Assembly: GCA_034190875.2 (NCBI GenBank)
Contig: CM067356.1
Coordinates: 59,196,325 to 59,260,324, forward strand
DNA length: 64,000 nt
Reading direction: 5' to 3'
DNA from: Urechis unicinctus
Lineage: Eukaryota > Annelida > Polychaeta > Xenopneusta > Urechidae
Below, piece after piece: positions 11,163 through 21,689 of the stretch. A model generated the notes under the pieces. That model saw only the letters and a list, made by a program, of their open reading frames with translations. It was not told the origin of the DNA and ran no database searches. A program made the position numbers and the translations under genes. Numbering within the stretch: position 1 is the stretch's first letter; every line of letters begins with the position of its first letter.

Positions 11163-11330
11163 ATGCCATCCGCAGAATACCTCTCCGAAGAAGCAATGCA
11201 AAACCTACTTGCAGACAAGGGTAGGATATCCTTTGCTGCCGCGAAAAAGAAGTATGGTATCGGGTCCACTAGTCGGTCGAAAAGTTGGGCAACAGAGGGC
11301 CAGCATGCTCTATGGAGACTCCGAGAGTAG
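11163..11330 (+). CDS. small helix-turn-helix-like ORF (55 aa)
   Basis: The product starts MPSAEYLSEEAMQNLLADKG and contains ISFAAAKKKYGIGSTS. The pattern of an acidic helix, a small-residue turn, then A-A-K-K-K-Y-G-I-G-S resembles the recognition end of helix-turn-helix domains in transposon-encoded or regulatory proteins. No specific family is recognised. It lies between the GC-rich island and Polinton debris, so it may belong to either. The frame extends further upstream only through G-rich repeat, so I start at the ATG at 11163. Confidence 0.3.
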   Translation: MPSAEYLSEEAMQNLLADKGRISFAAAKKKYGIGSTSRSKSWATEGQHALWRLRE

Positions 11331-11509
11331 CATTCCGAATGGCCTCCACCAGCCAACCAATGTTACCCAAGAGTCTACTTCTAGCAATCCTAATGGCTCG
11401 ACTCACAGCCCGCTTACTACGCAGCATGCTTCTGTGCAACGACCACTTTTGGGATCAGCATTTGTTCCATTGACTTGCTGCTGAAGATCGTCTATCTTTT
11501 TGCCTAGGA

Positions 11510-12060
11510 GCATTGGTGGTCCAATATATTATTGGAAAGTTAGCTTCTCAGAAGACATCACTCGATGAATCCTGACTTACCAATACAAACGCTTGTCAGT
11601 TGTCCATGACGTTATTACATTTGTAATGTTCACTGCAACACGAATCATTGCGACATAAATCATCATCTGATCACATCGTGCTTCGTTGCACATCGCACCA
11701 CTTTAGATAGTTGTGTATCATTGAAGGCGACCACAACGTACCTGGTTCATTTCATGCTTTATAAGGTCATGAAAAGTTGAAAGCAGGTCCTAGTTAATAA
11801 TAACAACCCGGATGTGACGTTGCATGGGTTACATCGCGCAACTAAGCACATGGCAGCACCTTCAATAGCTGAGTATCTTTACAGTTGAGCCACTGTTACC
11901 GAGTAGCTTCGATGTATTTTATTACTGTGTAAAGCAAATCAGAGTTATTGATAGGGCCCGAACGGTGATGTAAACGAAGACAGACCACAGTAGACATAAT
12001 TGACGCCATGAAATAAGACGCCCTACAAACGGGTAGAGGCACAGTGTCTCATGACAGCAC
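11510..12060 (+). repeat. dispersed repeat R1, copy 1
   Basis: Similar in the same orientation to 45008-45730. Shared words include cctgacttaccaatacaa, gcttgtcagttgtccat, gttacatcgcgca, gctgagtatctttacagt and gtgtaaagcaaat. A weaker third copy lies near 22790-22870. The association with Polinton fragments at all three places suggests terminal or flanking sequence of the element. Confidence 0.75.
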
Positions 12061-12074
12061 GTGACAGACAAAAG

Positions 12075-12335
12075 TAGAGAGCTTGGACGAGGGGATCCTC
12101 GGCCTCGAGGTGGTCGTGGACTGACATGCTGCAGCCGCATGTTGCACACCACTATGCAATGTTTATCTTGTTCTACCAAAACTGCATTGGATTTGACGCC
12201 CAGACTTGCCCAGGCTTGCCCAGGCTTGCCCAGACTTGCCCAGGCTTGTCTTATCCGCAGTTGCAGGCGGCATCTTATAATAATCTGATTGTGCCGCCGC
12301 TGTGAACGACTTGAATGCTTGGTTTTGTTACGCTC
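12075..12335 (-). pseudogene. Polinton capsid-associated protein, N-terminal scrap
   Basis: Nucleotide similarity in the same orientation to 43757-43935. Shared words include atgctgcag-cgcatgttgca and gccgctgtgaacgactt followed by gaatgcttggtttt. In the better copy this is the start of a minus-strand capsid-associated ORF next to a divergent plus-strand ORF. Here only the junction remains; the rest is deleted. Confidence 0.55.
12196..12248 (+). repeat. 10-bp tandem repeat (CCAGGCTTGC), 5 copies
   Basis: Five copies of ttgcccaggc or ttgcccagac in series. Confidence 0.85.
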
Positions 12336-12408
12336 TCTGCCCTCTCACTTGCCGGATATACCCCACCTGATTTATATGTGGCGTTACTGTTGAGTTGATA
12401 GGCAGACA

Positions 12409-13116
12409 TTGTTAACTATGTGTATTATATACCAAACTCTGTCCAATGTACAACACAGTGAGGCTCTGCCCCTGCAAAATGATATTGACAACAGTGTTCG
12501 TGATCTATGTGTAGGCCTCAGGTCAATCACGTATACTGTGGGCTGGTACAACCTTGAATCAGAAATGTCCATTCAATGGCGTTCAAGGACTGTAGGAGGA
12601 GGAGCGGCCCATTTAAAACCTGGCCTCTGGAATTTCAGACTTATGCAGGAGGCAATTACAGCTCTAGGTCTTAGTTTGGAGGTTGATGGGGCTTTACGAT
12701 GTGACGATGGTGTGTTAAAACTGTTGGGTCTTGATAACGGTCTGGGTGGACAATGGCTTCCTTACATAGGTGACTGGCCCATTAACTGTAACCTTCTTTA
12801 TGTCCACCTCGACCAAGTCAGTACCACGCCCAGCTTGCTAGATGGTGCGGCCACTACGCGTCTTGAAGTTGTTGGCTAGGATGGCAGCTCTTTCGGTGAT
12901 ATTATAGCCACGAACATCGATAATCGTATCTGTCATGAGCTAAAGGTTCAGTTAGGGGATAATAAGGGACGGCTATTGGATAATAAGGGACGGCTATTGG
13001 ATAATAAGGGACGGCTATTGGATAATAAGGGACGGCTATTGGATAATAAGGGACGGCTATTGGACAACCACCACCTTCTTGTTAACGTTGTCCTTAAATT
13101 TACAAGATGTCAATAA
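12409..13116 (+). pseudogene. Polinton minor capsid (penton-like) protein, one stop
   Basis: In Polintons this single-jelly-roll protein is the presumed penton partner of the major capsid protein. The reading covers about 235 codons and includes PLQNDIDN, SITYTVGWYN, LKPGLWNFRLMQEAI, LLYVHLDQVSTTPSLLDG and, at the C-terminus, VNVVLKFT. These match the layout of Polinton and adintovirus minor capsid proteins as I know it. One in-frame TAG at 12877-12879 interrupts it; the frame then continues to TAA at 13114-13116. A five-fold 21-bp repeat near the end keeps the frame. The start is uncertain: an ATG lies at 12409, but similarity begins about 17 residues later. It overlaps the ATG of the next ORF (13107). 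Confidence 0.75.
12957..13064 (+). repeat. 21-bp in-frame tandem repeat, 5 copies
   Basis: Each unit encodes DNKGRLL. The copies are almost identical, unlike the decayed gene around them, so the expansion is recent relative to the insertion. Confidence 0.95.
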
Positions 13117-13373
13117 AAACGAGTATCTATGGACCTGGACAAAAGACAGAGAGCTCTCAGTACGATCTATCTGAGTATGCAACAAAGACGGATGTTTCTA
13201 TTGGTGATTCACACAAAAATGACAGGAGACCTTGAAATGAGAGATAATACGATATATCTGCTGGGAGACCCGATTTCAAGGATGCTGTCAATAAAAAGTA
13301 TGTTGATGCACAACACAGACGGCAGCGCAGGATGAGGGCAAAAACAAGTGGCCCCCTTTGGAGGGGATATGAG
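13107..13373 (+). pseudogene. Polinton fibre-like protein, two frameshifts
   Basis: The ATG at 13107 overlaps the end of the minor capsid ORF in another frame, a compact virus-like arrangement. Three pieces in three frames follow: MSIKTSIYGPG onward, then MTGDLEMRDNTIYLLGDPIS, then FKDAVNKKYVDAQ to a stop at about 13373. The M-x-G-D-L-x-M-x-x-N-x-I-x-x-L-G-D-P and D-A-V-N-K-K-Y-V-D signatures are typical of phage tail-fibre or collar-like proteins and occur in virus-like elements. Two shifts break the gene. A role in attachment would be inference only. Confidence 0.6.
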
Positions 13374-13419
13374 TAGTCGTTTGGTGATGGAGGTAGGGGT
13401 CAAACCCTACGAGACTCAT

Positions 13420-15420
13420 GCTGTGACCAGCCTTCCTTCTTACTTGTGATTCTAAGGTAATTGTAAATATTATGCAACAATTGTAGTCATTTTAATTCAA
13501 ATTATAGCGTGATATGATATGAAAGGCTCACAATATCTGAATTGAAGGCACTCTGACTGATTCTTATTACAATCGTCAGCTTTGTGAACTTGTTTATTTA
13601 TAGAATAGATCACTAGGGAGTTGCTCCGATATATTGCACCTCAAATGCATCAATTGTACATTGATCATATCGTTTTCCTCGATACGCAAATTATGGCTTT
13701 CAAAACCATAACAATCATGATGTTTACAGTTTGTGTCCCAGTCAAAGTATGTTGCGGATCTGAGCAGCTCCTCTCATGAAAAATAATAGTTTATCGTGAA
13801 CTTCTATTGTTTTGATTGTACAAGAGTATGCCTAAGCATCAACGAGAGCATGGCAATGCACGTTTCTTTTTAAGCAAAGGACTCAAAAGCGATTACTTGC
13901 AGACGCGCTTCAAAAGATTGAGAAAATTGTGAATAGGATTAGGATTGTTGTCAAGGTCAAGGTCAGATGATTTCCCAAACAACAAGGGCCATACAACCGC
14001 TTGTATTCTGATAATGGCCATCTAAGAATATCCATCCTTAAGTCACCTTAAGCCAGACTCGTTACTACTCCTTGCTTCTGACAATAACATCTGAGACGGG
14101 GATTTATAGGTGGTGCAGCATTTAATTGAGTCGCCATGTGGATATCTGATACAAATAACACGCTTAAAAAATGCCAGTCGGCGTTGATATTGTGTCATAA
14201 AGCGACCCATTAAGCAGATTGTGTATGGTGTGTTCAACTCAGTGGACGAGTTGTTGGCATTCATTGCTGGCGGCAGTGGATCAATCCTCAGCCACGCTGA
14301 CGGAGGAGCTGAATAGGCGGTCTGTCAGTCGTGTTGAGCTTCTCATAGATTCTTTTGGATAATATAGCTCCGTACAATGAAACAGTGTTTATGAGGAATG
14401 GTAATTTCAGATTAATTGTTGTGTCGCTGGTCGATATAGCGTGGCAACTTTGATGTCTGTATCAGATCATTGCTAGTGTAAATGCGTTGTGCAGAATGTT
14501 TGGGGTACTGGTTAAAAGGTCAAGGAGGTTAAGCTGTTAGAAGTAAAAAAAACCCTCGTGGTTAAATGTTGCTTTAACAATAACACCACTGAGTATAAAA
14601 GTACCTATGCGCAGCAATATCACAAATTAAAGGTTTTAAAACATTTGCACTTAGTTCCCAAGAAAGTAAAATGCGCTACCGAATGCTAATGGCTGCACCC
14701 GGGGTCAATGATATGGAATTGAGTCGTATTTTTCCGAATAGCATATCTCTTCTAGAATCATTTATTAAATGAACAATACAATTCCTATGATTAATTCAAA
14801 TTCTACCGGCGTCCTGGCTTCTACTCAGGTACCAGCTGGGTAGTGCGGTATGCTTATTGCAGTGTCCTGTTAAGAATGACAAGTCTATCATAATTAGTGA
14901 CGATGTGCACTTTGTGGTTGACCTCGATGATCGTCTCTCTTCGATCGATCTCAAATCCTACCTCAACCCACACGTCTGTCACACTGGGTGAATTGTCTGC
15001 TGTATAATGGCCATATTCTGTAATCATATTCACGGATGCCTGCCGGCCACTTACCGATGAGTCTGGCTTACTTTGTATGTATCATCACGAATGCCTCATA
15101 AACCAGTCATGTTCTCCTCGTTCTAAACCTCCTACAGGCTACAACTTGATTGGCATATATATTTGTATGTATGATACATTACATCCGCCGTTGTGTTCAT
15201 TTGTGACAAAATGAGTAACAAGTTATATTTATAGTGGTACTCCGTTCCCACTGGTCTCATTCTATTCAATCATGCACATTCAGTGTGAAGCAATCACACG
15301 GCCAGTGAGCAGTATGCATAATTTCTGTAACAAGCAAGTAGTATATAGGATTAGCGATATAATTATGAAATGAGGGTTACATTTGAGCTATTGATTGTCG
15401 GTTGCATTAACCTGTACTTC
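13420..15420. repeat. Polinton terminal-type sequence, copy 1 (non-coding)
   Basis: No gene found. Three lines of internal homology: 13620-13970 resembles 21700-22070 in direct orientation; 15130-15410 resembles 22440-22660 in direct orientation; 14885-15245 is the reverse complement of 40660-40850 (shared words include aacaagttatatttatagtgg and ctacctcaaccc). Inverted copies at distance are what Polinton terminal repeats look like, but exact ends and target duplications could not be set. Confidence 0.65.
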
Positions 15421-15732
15421 TTTACATAAACTCTTTTACCTCCTTTGTTAACTTTAATTCTGTTCATCGACATATTCCGTGGTTCATTCGGAGATGTGTG
15501 GTGAATTTTAGGTTTGACGCATCTCTGTAACCATGACGTAATAAGCTGTCACTGGGAGCCATCAATGTCCCGTCAAGGAGCAAAGGGATTATCGCTACAC
15601 GTGAGCGATTCCTATCGTGGTTTGACAAATGCATCCCAGTGGGATTAGTGCTAGACAATGATAACCTCTCTGCTAAGCTGTGTCAGGTGGTGTTCGTTGA
15701 ATAATCCATTCTCAGCCCCGATATTCTTTTGA

Positions 15733-16680
15733 TGTTCACGGCAGTTAGCAGAGAAGCTTGCAACAGAAGCGAGGGTTTCTGAGGAAGTTGCCAGGGGGTG
15801 GCTAACAAAGCAAGCTATATGGCAAATCTACCTGCCGGTGCCAAAACACATTCCCAGGCCAAAGTTTGAAGTCCCTGTCCCTAATGAGGTTCACCAAGCC
15901 GATCTCTTATTTCTTCCTCATGACGTTGTAAAGCGCCGGACTTACAAGTATGCCCTAACATTGGTTGATGTGGCCTCGCGCTACAAAGCGGCTGAGCCAT
16001 TGACTACAATAGAGGCTAAGGAGGTCGCAGGTGCACTTGAGAGGATATACAAACGAGGACCGCTGCATTGGCCTAAACTACTTCAGGTGGACCCCAGACG
16101 GGAGTTTATGGGTGCAGCGAATCAGCTGTTAGTAAAACATGGAGTATCAGTCAGGCGTGGCCGTGTGAATATCCATCAAGACCAGGGTATAGTGGAACGC
16201 TTTAACCGAACACTTGCTGAACGACTCTTTGGTCACCAGTATGCCGTAGAGTTAAGGGATACTGGAAAACGATCGACTTAGTGGGTTTCTCGACTGCAGG
16301 CTGTAGTCTCTGCGATAAATAATGAGGTGACCCGCTTGACTGGAAAAAAACCTAAAGATGCTATAAAGGCTAAACGAGTTGCACAAAAGCCCTCTGCAGT
16401 CGTACCAGGGCGCCCTCTGGGGTTCAAAGAGCAAAAGCTTCCCTCTGATGTTGGCGTTCGCTACCTCTACCAGCCTGGTGAGGCAGAGCAAGACCACCGG
16501 CGGCGGGCCACTGACCCTGTGTGGTCGCTCAATGTTTACCGGATTGGAAGCTCTGTCACTAAATCTGGTGAGCCTGTACTATACTATTTGCTGGATGGAC
16601 CTCTCCGTGGCTTAGTAAAGGAGGTGTTGCTTGAGGTGCCGTCCGATACCCAGTTGCCGCCAGACGGTATTATCAATTAG
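15733..16680 (+). pseudogene. Polinton retroviral-like integrase, one stop
   Basis: This DDE integrase would join element ends to host DNA in the nucleus. The open frame starts after a stop at 15730-15732 with no ATG before the conserved region, so the true start is unknown. It includes WQIYLPVPKHIPRPKFEVPV, then the catalytic triad: Asp at 15901 (HQADLLFL), Asp at 16090 (LQVDPRREF) and Glu at 16195 (GIVERFNR), the last two 35 codons apart. A single in-frame TAG at 16279-16281 interrupts it. The frame continues through INNEVTRLTGKKP and an SH3/chromo-like C-terminal part (DPVWSLNVYRIG, GEPVLYYLLDGPLRGLVKE) to TAG at 16678. Apart from that stop and the unclear start it appears complete. Confidence 0.85.
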
Positions 16681-16689
16681 ACTAATAGA

Positions 16690-16702
16690 TATCTATATAT
16701 AT
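16690..16702 (+). promoter_or_regulatory. TATA-like element before the zinc-binding ORF
   Basis: tatctatatatataac lies 5-15 bases before the ATG at 16707. That is too close for a usual leader, so it may only be AT-rich spacer. Confidence 0.2.
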
Positions 16703-16706
16703 AACA

Positions 16707-17015
16707 ATGGTAGTATTTGACAATAAGTGCCCATGGATATTGCTCGGAAAGAAAGTCCCCTGTAACAGGCCCTGTACGCAAGAGCAAGAGTTTTGTGGAT
16801 TACACAGATATATGATAAAACATGGTGTCATTAATCGTCTTTGTACGGGTTGTCAGAAGGCTATAAAAAATAATAAGGTAGGATTGTGCATGGATTGTGG
16901 GTTTGATAAAGTCAACCACAGTCGTCTTCGTCTTGCCCAAAAAATTGTTTCACAACGGCCTATAGCTGGGGACACGCCAGTCGGCGCCACTGAACGGGGA
17001 TTCCCCACCGTATAA
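16707..17015 (+). CDS. Polinton zinc-binding protein (102 aa)
   Basis: A short protein with two cysteine clusters: CPWILLGKKVPCNRPC with a later FCGLH, then LCTGCQKAIKN and LCMDCGF. The layout is C-x10-C-x3-C, C-x2-H, and two C-x2-C pairs, followed by a basic tail (RLRLAQKIVSQRP). Small zinc-binding ORFs of this kind sit between integrase and polymerase in some Polintons; their role is unknown, with nucleic acid binding plausible. The ORF appears intact, 26 bases after the integrase stop. The 3' end, from about codon 85, looks less conserved and may be read-through after a frame change. Confidence 0.55.
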   Translation: MVVFDNKCPWILLGKKVPCNRPCTQEQEFCGLHRYMIKHGVINRLCTGCQKAIKNNKVGLCMDCGFDKVNHSRLRLAQKIVSQRPIAGDTPVGATERGFPTV

Positions 17016-17019
17016 AAAT
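17009..17019 (+). promoter_or_regulatory. TATA box candidate (TATAAAAATAG)
   Basis: A strong TATA-type word about 180 bases before the first polymerase-region ATG (17192). It overlaps the end of the zinc-binding ORF. Confidence 0.4.
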
Positions 17020-17191
17020 AGAAATCTTGTGGCGCTGTCAACAACATGGTTTGTCGGCTATGTGCGACGAAGCTTGGCACCTTGTCAGACACGGGTGTTT
17101 ACTGCATAGGTCAAAGTCCGCTCGCTGTATTGTTGTTGCCTTTTGTGTATCAACGAATTCCCTTTTAGACTAATGGAACTGTATAGTAAAC

Positions 17192-20100
17192 ATGACTCAT
17201 AATCAGCAAGCACGTGAAGCCCAAAACGATTATGTTTCAATTCACGGTTTTCAGCCTCCTTATCCACGCTCTAAGGCTGCACTCAAAGCACTCCAAGTGC
17301 GTAATGAATATGACCATACATACAAGGAGATGTTGGCTAGATTAAAGGCTGGGGTGCGTGCCACCCCTGTCCCCACTGCTGCCCCACGCACACCAGTCCC
17401 TGCCCCACGCAGACCTGTCCCTGCCTCACGTATCCCCACAACCCAGTCCCCAGTCCCCACAGCGCATCTTGCCTTCAAGAAGACTAAGTGGGCTGTTAAA
17501 AACTATTTGCGCGGATGGGTGATGAACGTTCCTGAGTCTCACCCCCTTAGCTCGGACCTTATGATGTTCTTTAAGGGCATGCGTCGGAAGATGCATAAAG
17601 TTTTGACTGGTGAGCTGGAAGAGCTAGGTGGAATCAAGTGTCAGTTTGCCCTTAAGGTAAGACTCTCCAAGCACGCCTGTATTGCGTAATAAGCAGCAGG
17701 TGGTTCTCTCCCTAGAAGATATTAACGATGAGCTGGACCAGTGCAATGCTAATATCCAAGAGCGGTTGGAGAAGTGGACCAACCAAGGTTCTAGCTGGGA
17801 GTTTCAGGCGGTCACAACTCTGTGGATTGATATTGCCAACTACCAGCCATTGAAAGGTGGCTCCTACCTGAAACTGCCGAGAAAGCTGGCGGTAAAGAAG
17901 GCAATTAGAAACGTAAAAAACACAAACGACCCACACTGCGTTCTATATTCCATTGAAGCGGCTCTCCACCCGGTTGCCAAGAACCCACAGCGACCGTCGA
18001 AATATAACATTAAGCCGCTCTTAAGACTCTTAGAAGGAAAAGGCGTGGACTATCCAACACCTATCTCGCAGATTGAGAAGATAGAAAAACATGCTAAAGT
18101 AGGCGGCTTGAATGTCTTTGGCTGGGATGGAAAGGCCACCATCGTTCACCGTATCAGCAGACAGCCTGGTCCATGTATAAACCTCATGCTGATTGAGGAG
18201 GACGGTAGGTTTCATTACACGCTGATCGAAGACCTGAACCGCCTGCTGTATGACCAGAGTAAGTACGAGCACCGCAAGTTCTTCTGCAAGCGATGCTTGC
18301 ATGGATACACCACTGAGAAACTGCTCCTGTCGCACAAACCTGAGTGCATGGGTATCGGGCAGACTGCTGTGCGAGTTGACATGCCTGAGGAAGGGAAGAA
18401 CATATTATCCTTCCAGAACTGGCAGAAACAGCTTGCCGTCCCCTATCTTATCTATGCCGACTTTGAGGCGCTCACAGTGAAGCTTCCGGGACCTGCGCCT
18501 AATCCTGGTAAGAGCAACACGCAGAGAACGCAGGAGCATGAGCCATGTGGTTACGGCTATGTGGTTGTCCGATGTGATGGGCAGACAGAACCCCCTGTGG
18601 TTTATAGAGGAAGCGATGTTGTGGAGAAGTTCTTACAGGCTCTGCAGCAGGAGGAGCAAAAGATCAAAGCAGTTCTGTCCAAGCCTGTCCCTATGCGGAT
18701 GACTCGGGATGATAGAAGGGCACATAAGGCTGCAACTCACTGTCATGTGTGCAAGAAAAAACTGGGCTGTGACTCTGTTCTCGATCACTGCCATATAACA
18801 GGCTTGTACAGAGGGCCAGCCCATAACGTGCGTAACCTGAAACCTGAAACACCCATCCCTGTGGTGTTCCATAACCTGCGGGGCTACGACTCCCATCTCT
18901 TGATGCAGGGTATAAGCAAAGTGGAGGGCAATATCAACTGCATCCCAAATAACATGGAGAAGTATATCTCCCTGTCGGTCGGACAGTTGCGCTTCATTGA
19001 CAGTGCACAGTTCCTCCTAGCCTCGCTCGACAAGCTTGTGTCTGCTAACAACCCAGATGCCTTTGCTGTGACGGCGGAATACGAGCCAGACCAGATGAAG
19101 CGGCGCTTGCTGCTGCATAAGGGAATGTATCCCTATGAGTTCATGGATGGCTGGGATAAGTTTGATGCTCCACTGCCGCCGATCCATGATTTCTACAGCA
19201 AGCTCTCTGAACAGGGTATATCTGCTGCAGACTATCAACACGCCCAGAAAGTTTGGAACGCGTTCGGTTGTAAAAACATGGGGGACTACCATGACCTTTA
19301 CTTACGCACGGATGTACTGCTCCTGGCTGATGTGTTTGAAACATTCCGCAAAACCTGTCTTAAGCAATACGGGTTGGATCCGGCCCACTACTATACCAGC
19401 CCCGGTTTGTCGTGGGATGCGCTTCTTAAGAGCACAGGGGTGGAACTCGAGCTTCTCACCGATTATGACAAGCACCTGTTTATTGAGAAGGGGCTGCGCG
19501 GTGGGATAAGCATGGTATCACATCGCCACGCTAAAGCGAACAACCCATACGTGGAGGGCTTTGAGCAGGATAAGCCAGAGAGCTATATCCAGTACCTCGA
19601 TGCCAACAACCTGTATGGGTGGGCGATGAGCCAAGCCCTACCTACTTCGGGTATTGAGTGGGTGGAACGGCCTGAGAACCTAGAGATCCAGGACCATCCC
19701 GATGATGCTGAAACGGGGTATATACTTGAGGTTGACTTGGAGTATCCTGCTGCGCTTCATGACGAACACAACGATTACCCCCTAGCGCCGGAGCAGCTTC
19801 TTGTGCAAAATGTTGTCAGACTACCAGAAAGATCTCCTAGGTGCATTGGGGAGCACCGGAAATTGAGTTGAAAAGCTGGTGCCCAACCTGCGGAACAAGG
19901 AGAAGTATGTGGTACACTACAGGAACCTCAAGCTATATCTGTCTTTGGGGTTGAGACTCACCAAGATTCATCTTGCGCTTGTCTTTGACCAGAGTCCATG
20001 GATGGAGCCTTATATAAGGATGAATACAGATCTGCGCAAGGCCGCCAACAGCGACTTTGAGAAGGATCTCTATAAACTTATGAATAACTCCGTCTTTGGT

Positions 20101-20852
20101 AAAACGATGGAGAATCTCCGGAGGCGGGTAGACGTCAAGATTGTGCGCTCATCGGGAAAAGAAAAAATACGTAGTCTTGTGGCCAGCCCCGCCTATGCTC
20201 GACAAAAGTGTTTGACGATGATCTAGCTGCCCTGTATATGCACAAGACTCGCTTAGTGCTGAACCGTCCGGTCTACGTTGGCATGTGCATTCTGGACCTC
20301 TCCAAGCACTTGATGTATGACTTTTACTACAATACCATGAAGGCTAGATATGACAGTAATATTAACCTGCTTTACACAGACACAGACTCGCTGCTGCTTG
20401 AGATCCGTACCACTGACGTCTATGCTGATATGAGGGAGGATGGGCATCTCTTTGACACTAGTAACTTTGACCCTTCTCATGCCCTGCACAGTGACAAAAA
20501 CAAAAAGGTTCTGGGTAAGATGAAGGATGAGTGCGCTGGCGTGCCCATCAAGGAGTACGTTGGTTTGCGCCCTAAGATGTACTCTATCCTGATGTCTGAT
20601 GAGGACGAGATAAAAAGAGCTAAGGGTGTGAAGAAGGTGGTGGTGAAGAAGCATCTACGACACGCTCAGTACGTGGAGTCACTGTTCGCCCAAAAGCAGT
20701 TTCGGCACGGAATGAACATGCTCAGGAGTGACTGCCATAAAATATATGGGCTCCACGTTAACAAGGTGTCTCTCTCCCCCTTTGACTCAAAGCGGTGGAT
20801 AGCTCCAGGTGGTGTAGACACTCTGGCCTATGGGCACGCGTCGATATGTTGA
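17192..20852 (+). pseudogene. Polinton protein-primed DNA polymerase B, three frame breaks
   Basis: A family B polymerase that would copy the element from protein-primed ends. The N-terminal piece (17192-17689) has a proline-rich linker, then FKKTKWAVKNYLRGW. The main piece (17682-19871) holds Exo I YADFEA (Asp at 18459), Exo II NLRGYDSH (18888), Exo III YLRTDVLLLADVFE (19311) and Pol A YLDANNLYGWAMSQ (19599). After a shift, 19879-20226 holds NNSVFGKTMEN (motif B), and 20208-20852 holds YTDTDSL (motif C, Asp at 20379 and 20385). Between Exo I and Exo II is an HNH/endonuclease VII-like insert, CHVCKKKLGC and LDHCHITGLYRG, where the last expected zinc-binding cysteine is Arg (HNVRNL). Breaks near 17685, 19865 and 20215 make it inactive, but all core motifs survive. 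Confidence 0.9.
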
Positions 20853-20875
20853 ACATATGAGAGCTGAGGTATAGA

Positions 20876-21163
20876 ATGTACACCGATGAACATATTGGGG
20901 TGGCCAAGCTGCAAGCAGATGTGGAACATATATGGGAGAAGAAGGTGGACCTTGAGATTGAGGTGAGGGATTTGGAATCAAAGTATGAGGACCTTTTGGA
21001 GCGCGTGAGTCGTTTAGAAGAGCTTATTCCTCAGGGTCCTGGTGTAGAGGAGATGGTGAGGGAATTGAAATCGAAGTATGAAGACCTTTTGGAGCGCGTG
21101 AGTCGTTTAGAAGAGCTTATTCACATGTACAAAGTCGTGGGGGGGGGCTGTTTATACTCATAA
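20876..21163 (+). CDS. small coiled-coil ORF after polymerase (95 aa)
   Basis: The ORF starts 23 bases after the polymerase stop and has no break. It is almost wholly a heptad-patterned helix. The block SKYEDLLERVSRLEEL occurs twice about 28 residues apart, and the DNA of the two blocks is nearly identical, showing a recent duplication. The end (VVGGGCLYS) runs through a short G tract. No family is recognised. Its position suggests it belongs to the Polinton. An oligomerising accessory protein is a guess. Confidence 0.5.
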   Translation: MYTDEHIGVAKLQADVEHIWEKKVDLEIEVRDLESKYEDLLERVSRLEELIPQGPGVEEMVRELKSKYEDLLERVSRLEELIHMYKVVGGGCLYS

Positions 21164-21689
21164 CAGTGTTTTATATATTTAGCAGGAAAGGCCTTACCTT
21201 ACAACAGGTACGAGGAGAAATAAATAATTGCAGTATAATGTACTAAGCTAAATATGTACACATTACAATAACCGCGTCCATTCATCCAGTTGTTATACCC
21301 GTCTTTTTACTACTTCAACCTTCTCTTGTTGTAACATTAATGCTAATGGGAAGCCAAGCCGAGTCATCACCAATCTCTCCATTTACAATTACAATCATAT
21401 TACAATTACGCCAGTACAGATGCTTGCGACTGCAATGTATTTGACTGCACGATCGTTCGATCTGCTTACCCCATTAACAATCTGCAGTTTGCTTGATTTA
21501 TATGGTGGTTGGTTGGTTGTCGGTTGGTTGGTTGGTTGGTTGGTTGGATGTATCCTAGGTATCAAATATATCCTCTACATAAAACTGTTGCTGTGGATCT
21601 CAGACCCTTATTTATCCTACACCAAACGTGCCATTCTGGGTTATATGAAGCTTGGCCATTTTATTTACAATAAGACACGTTACCAGCGA
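21164..21689. other. non-coding stretch with a (GGTT)n tract
   Basis: No gene supported. A (GGTT)n tract occupies about 21503-21548. Confidence 0.5.
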
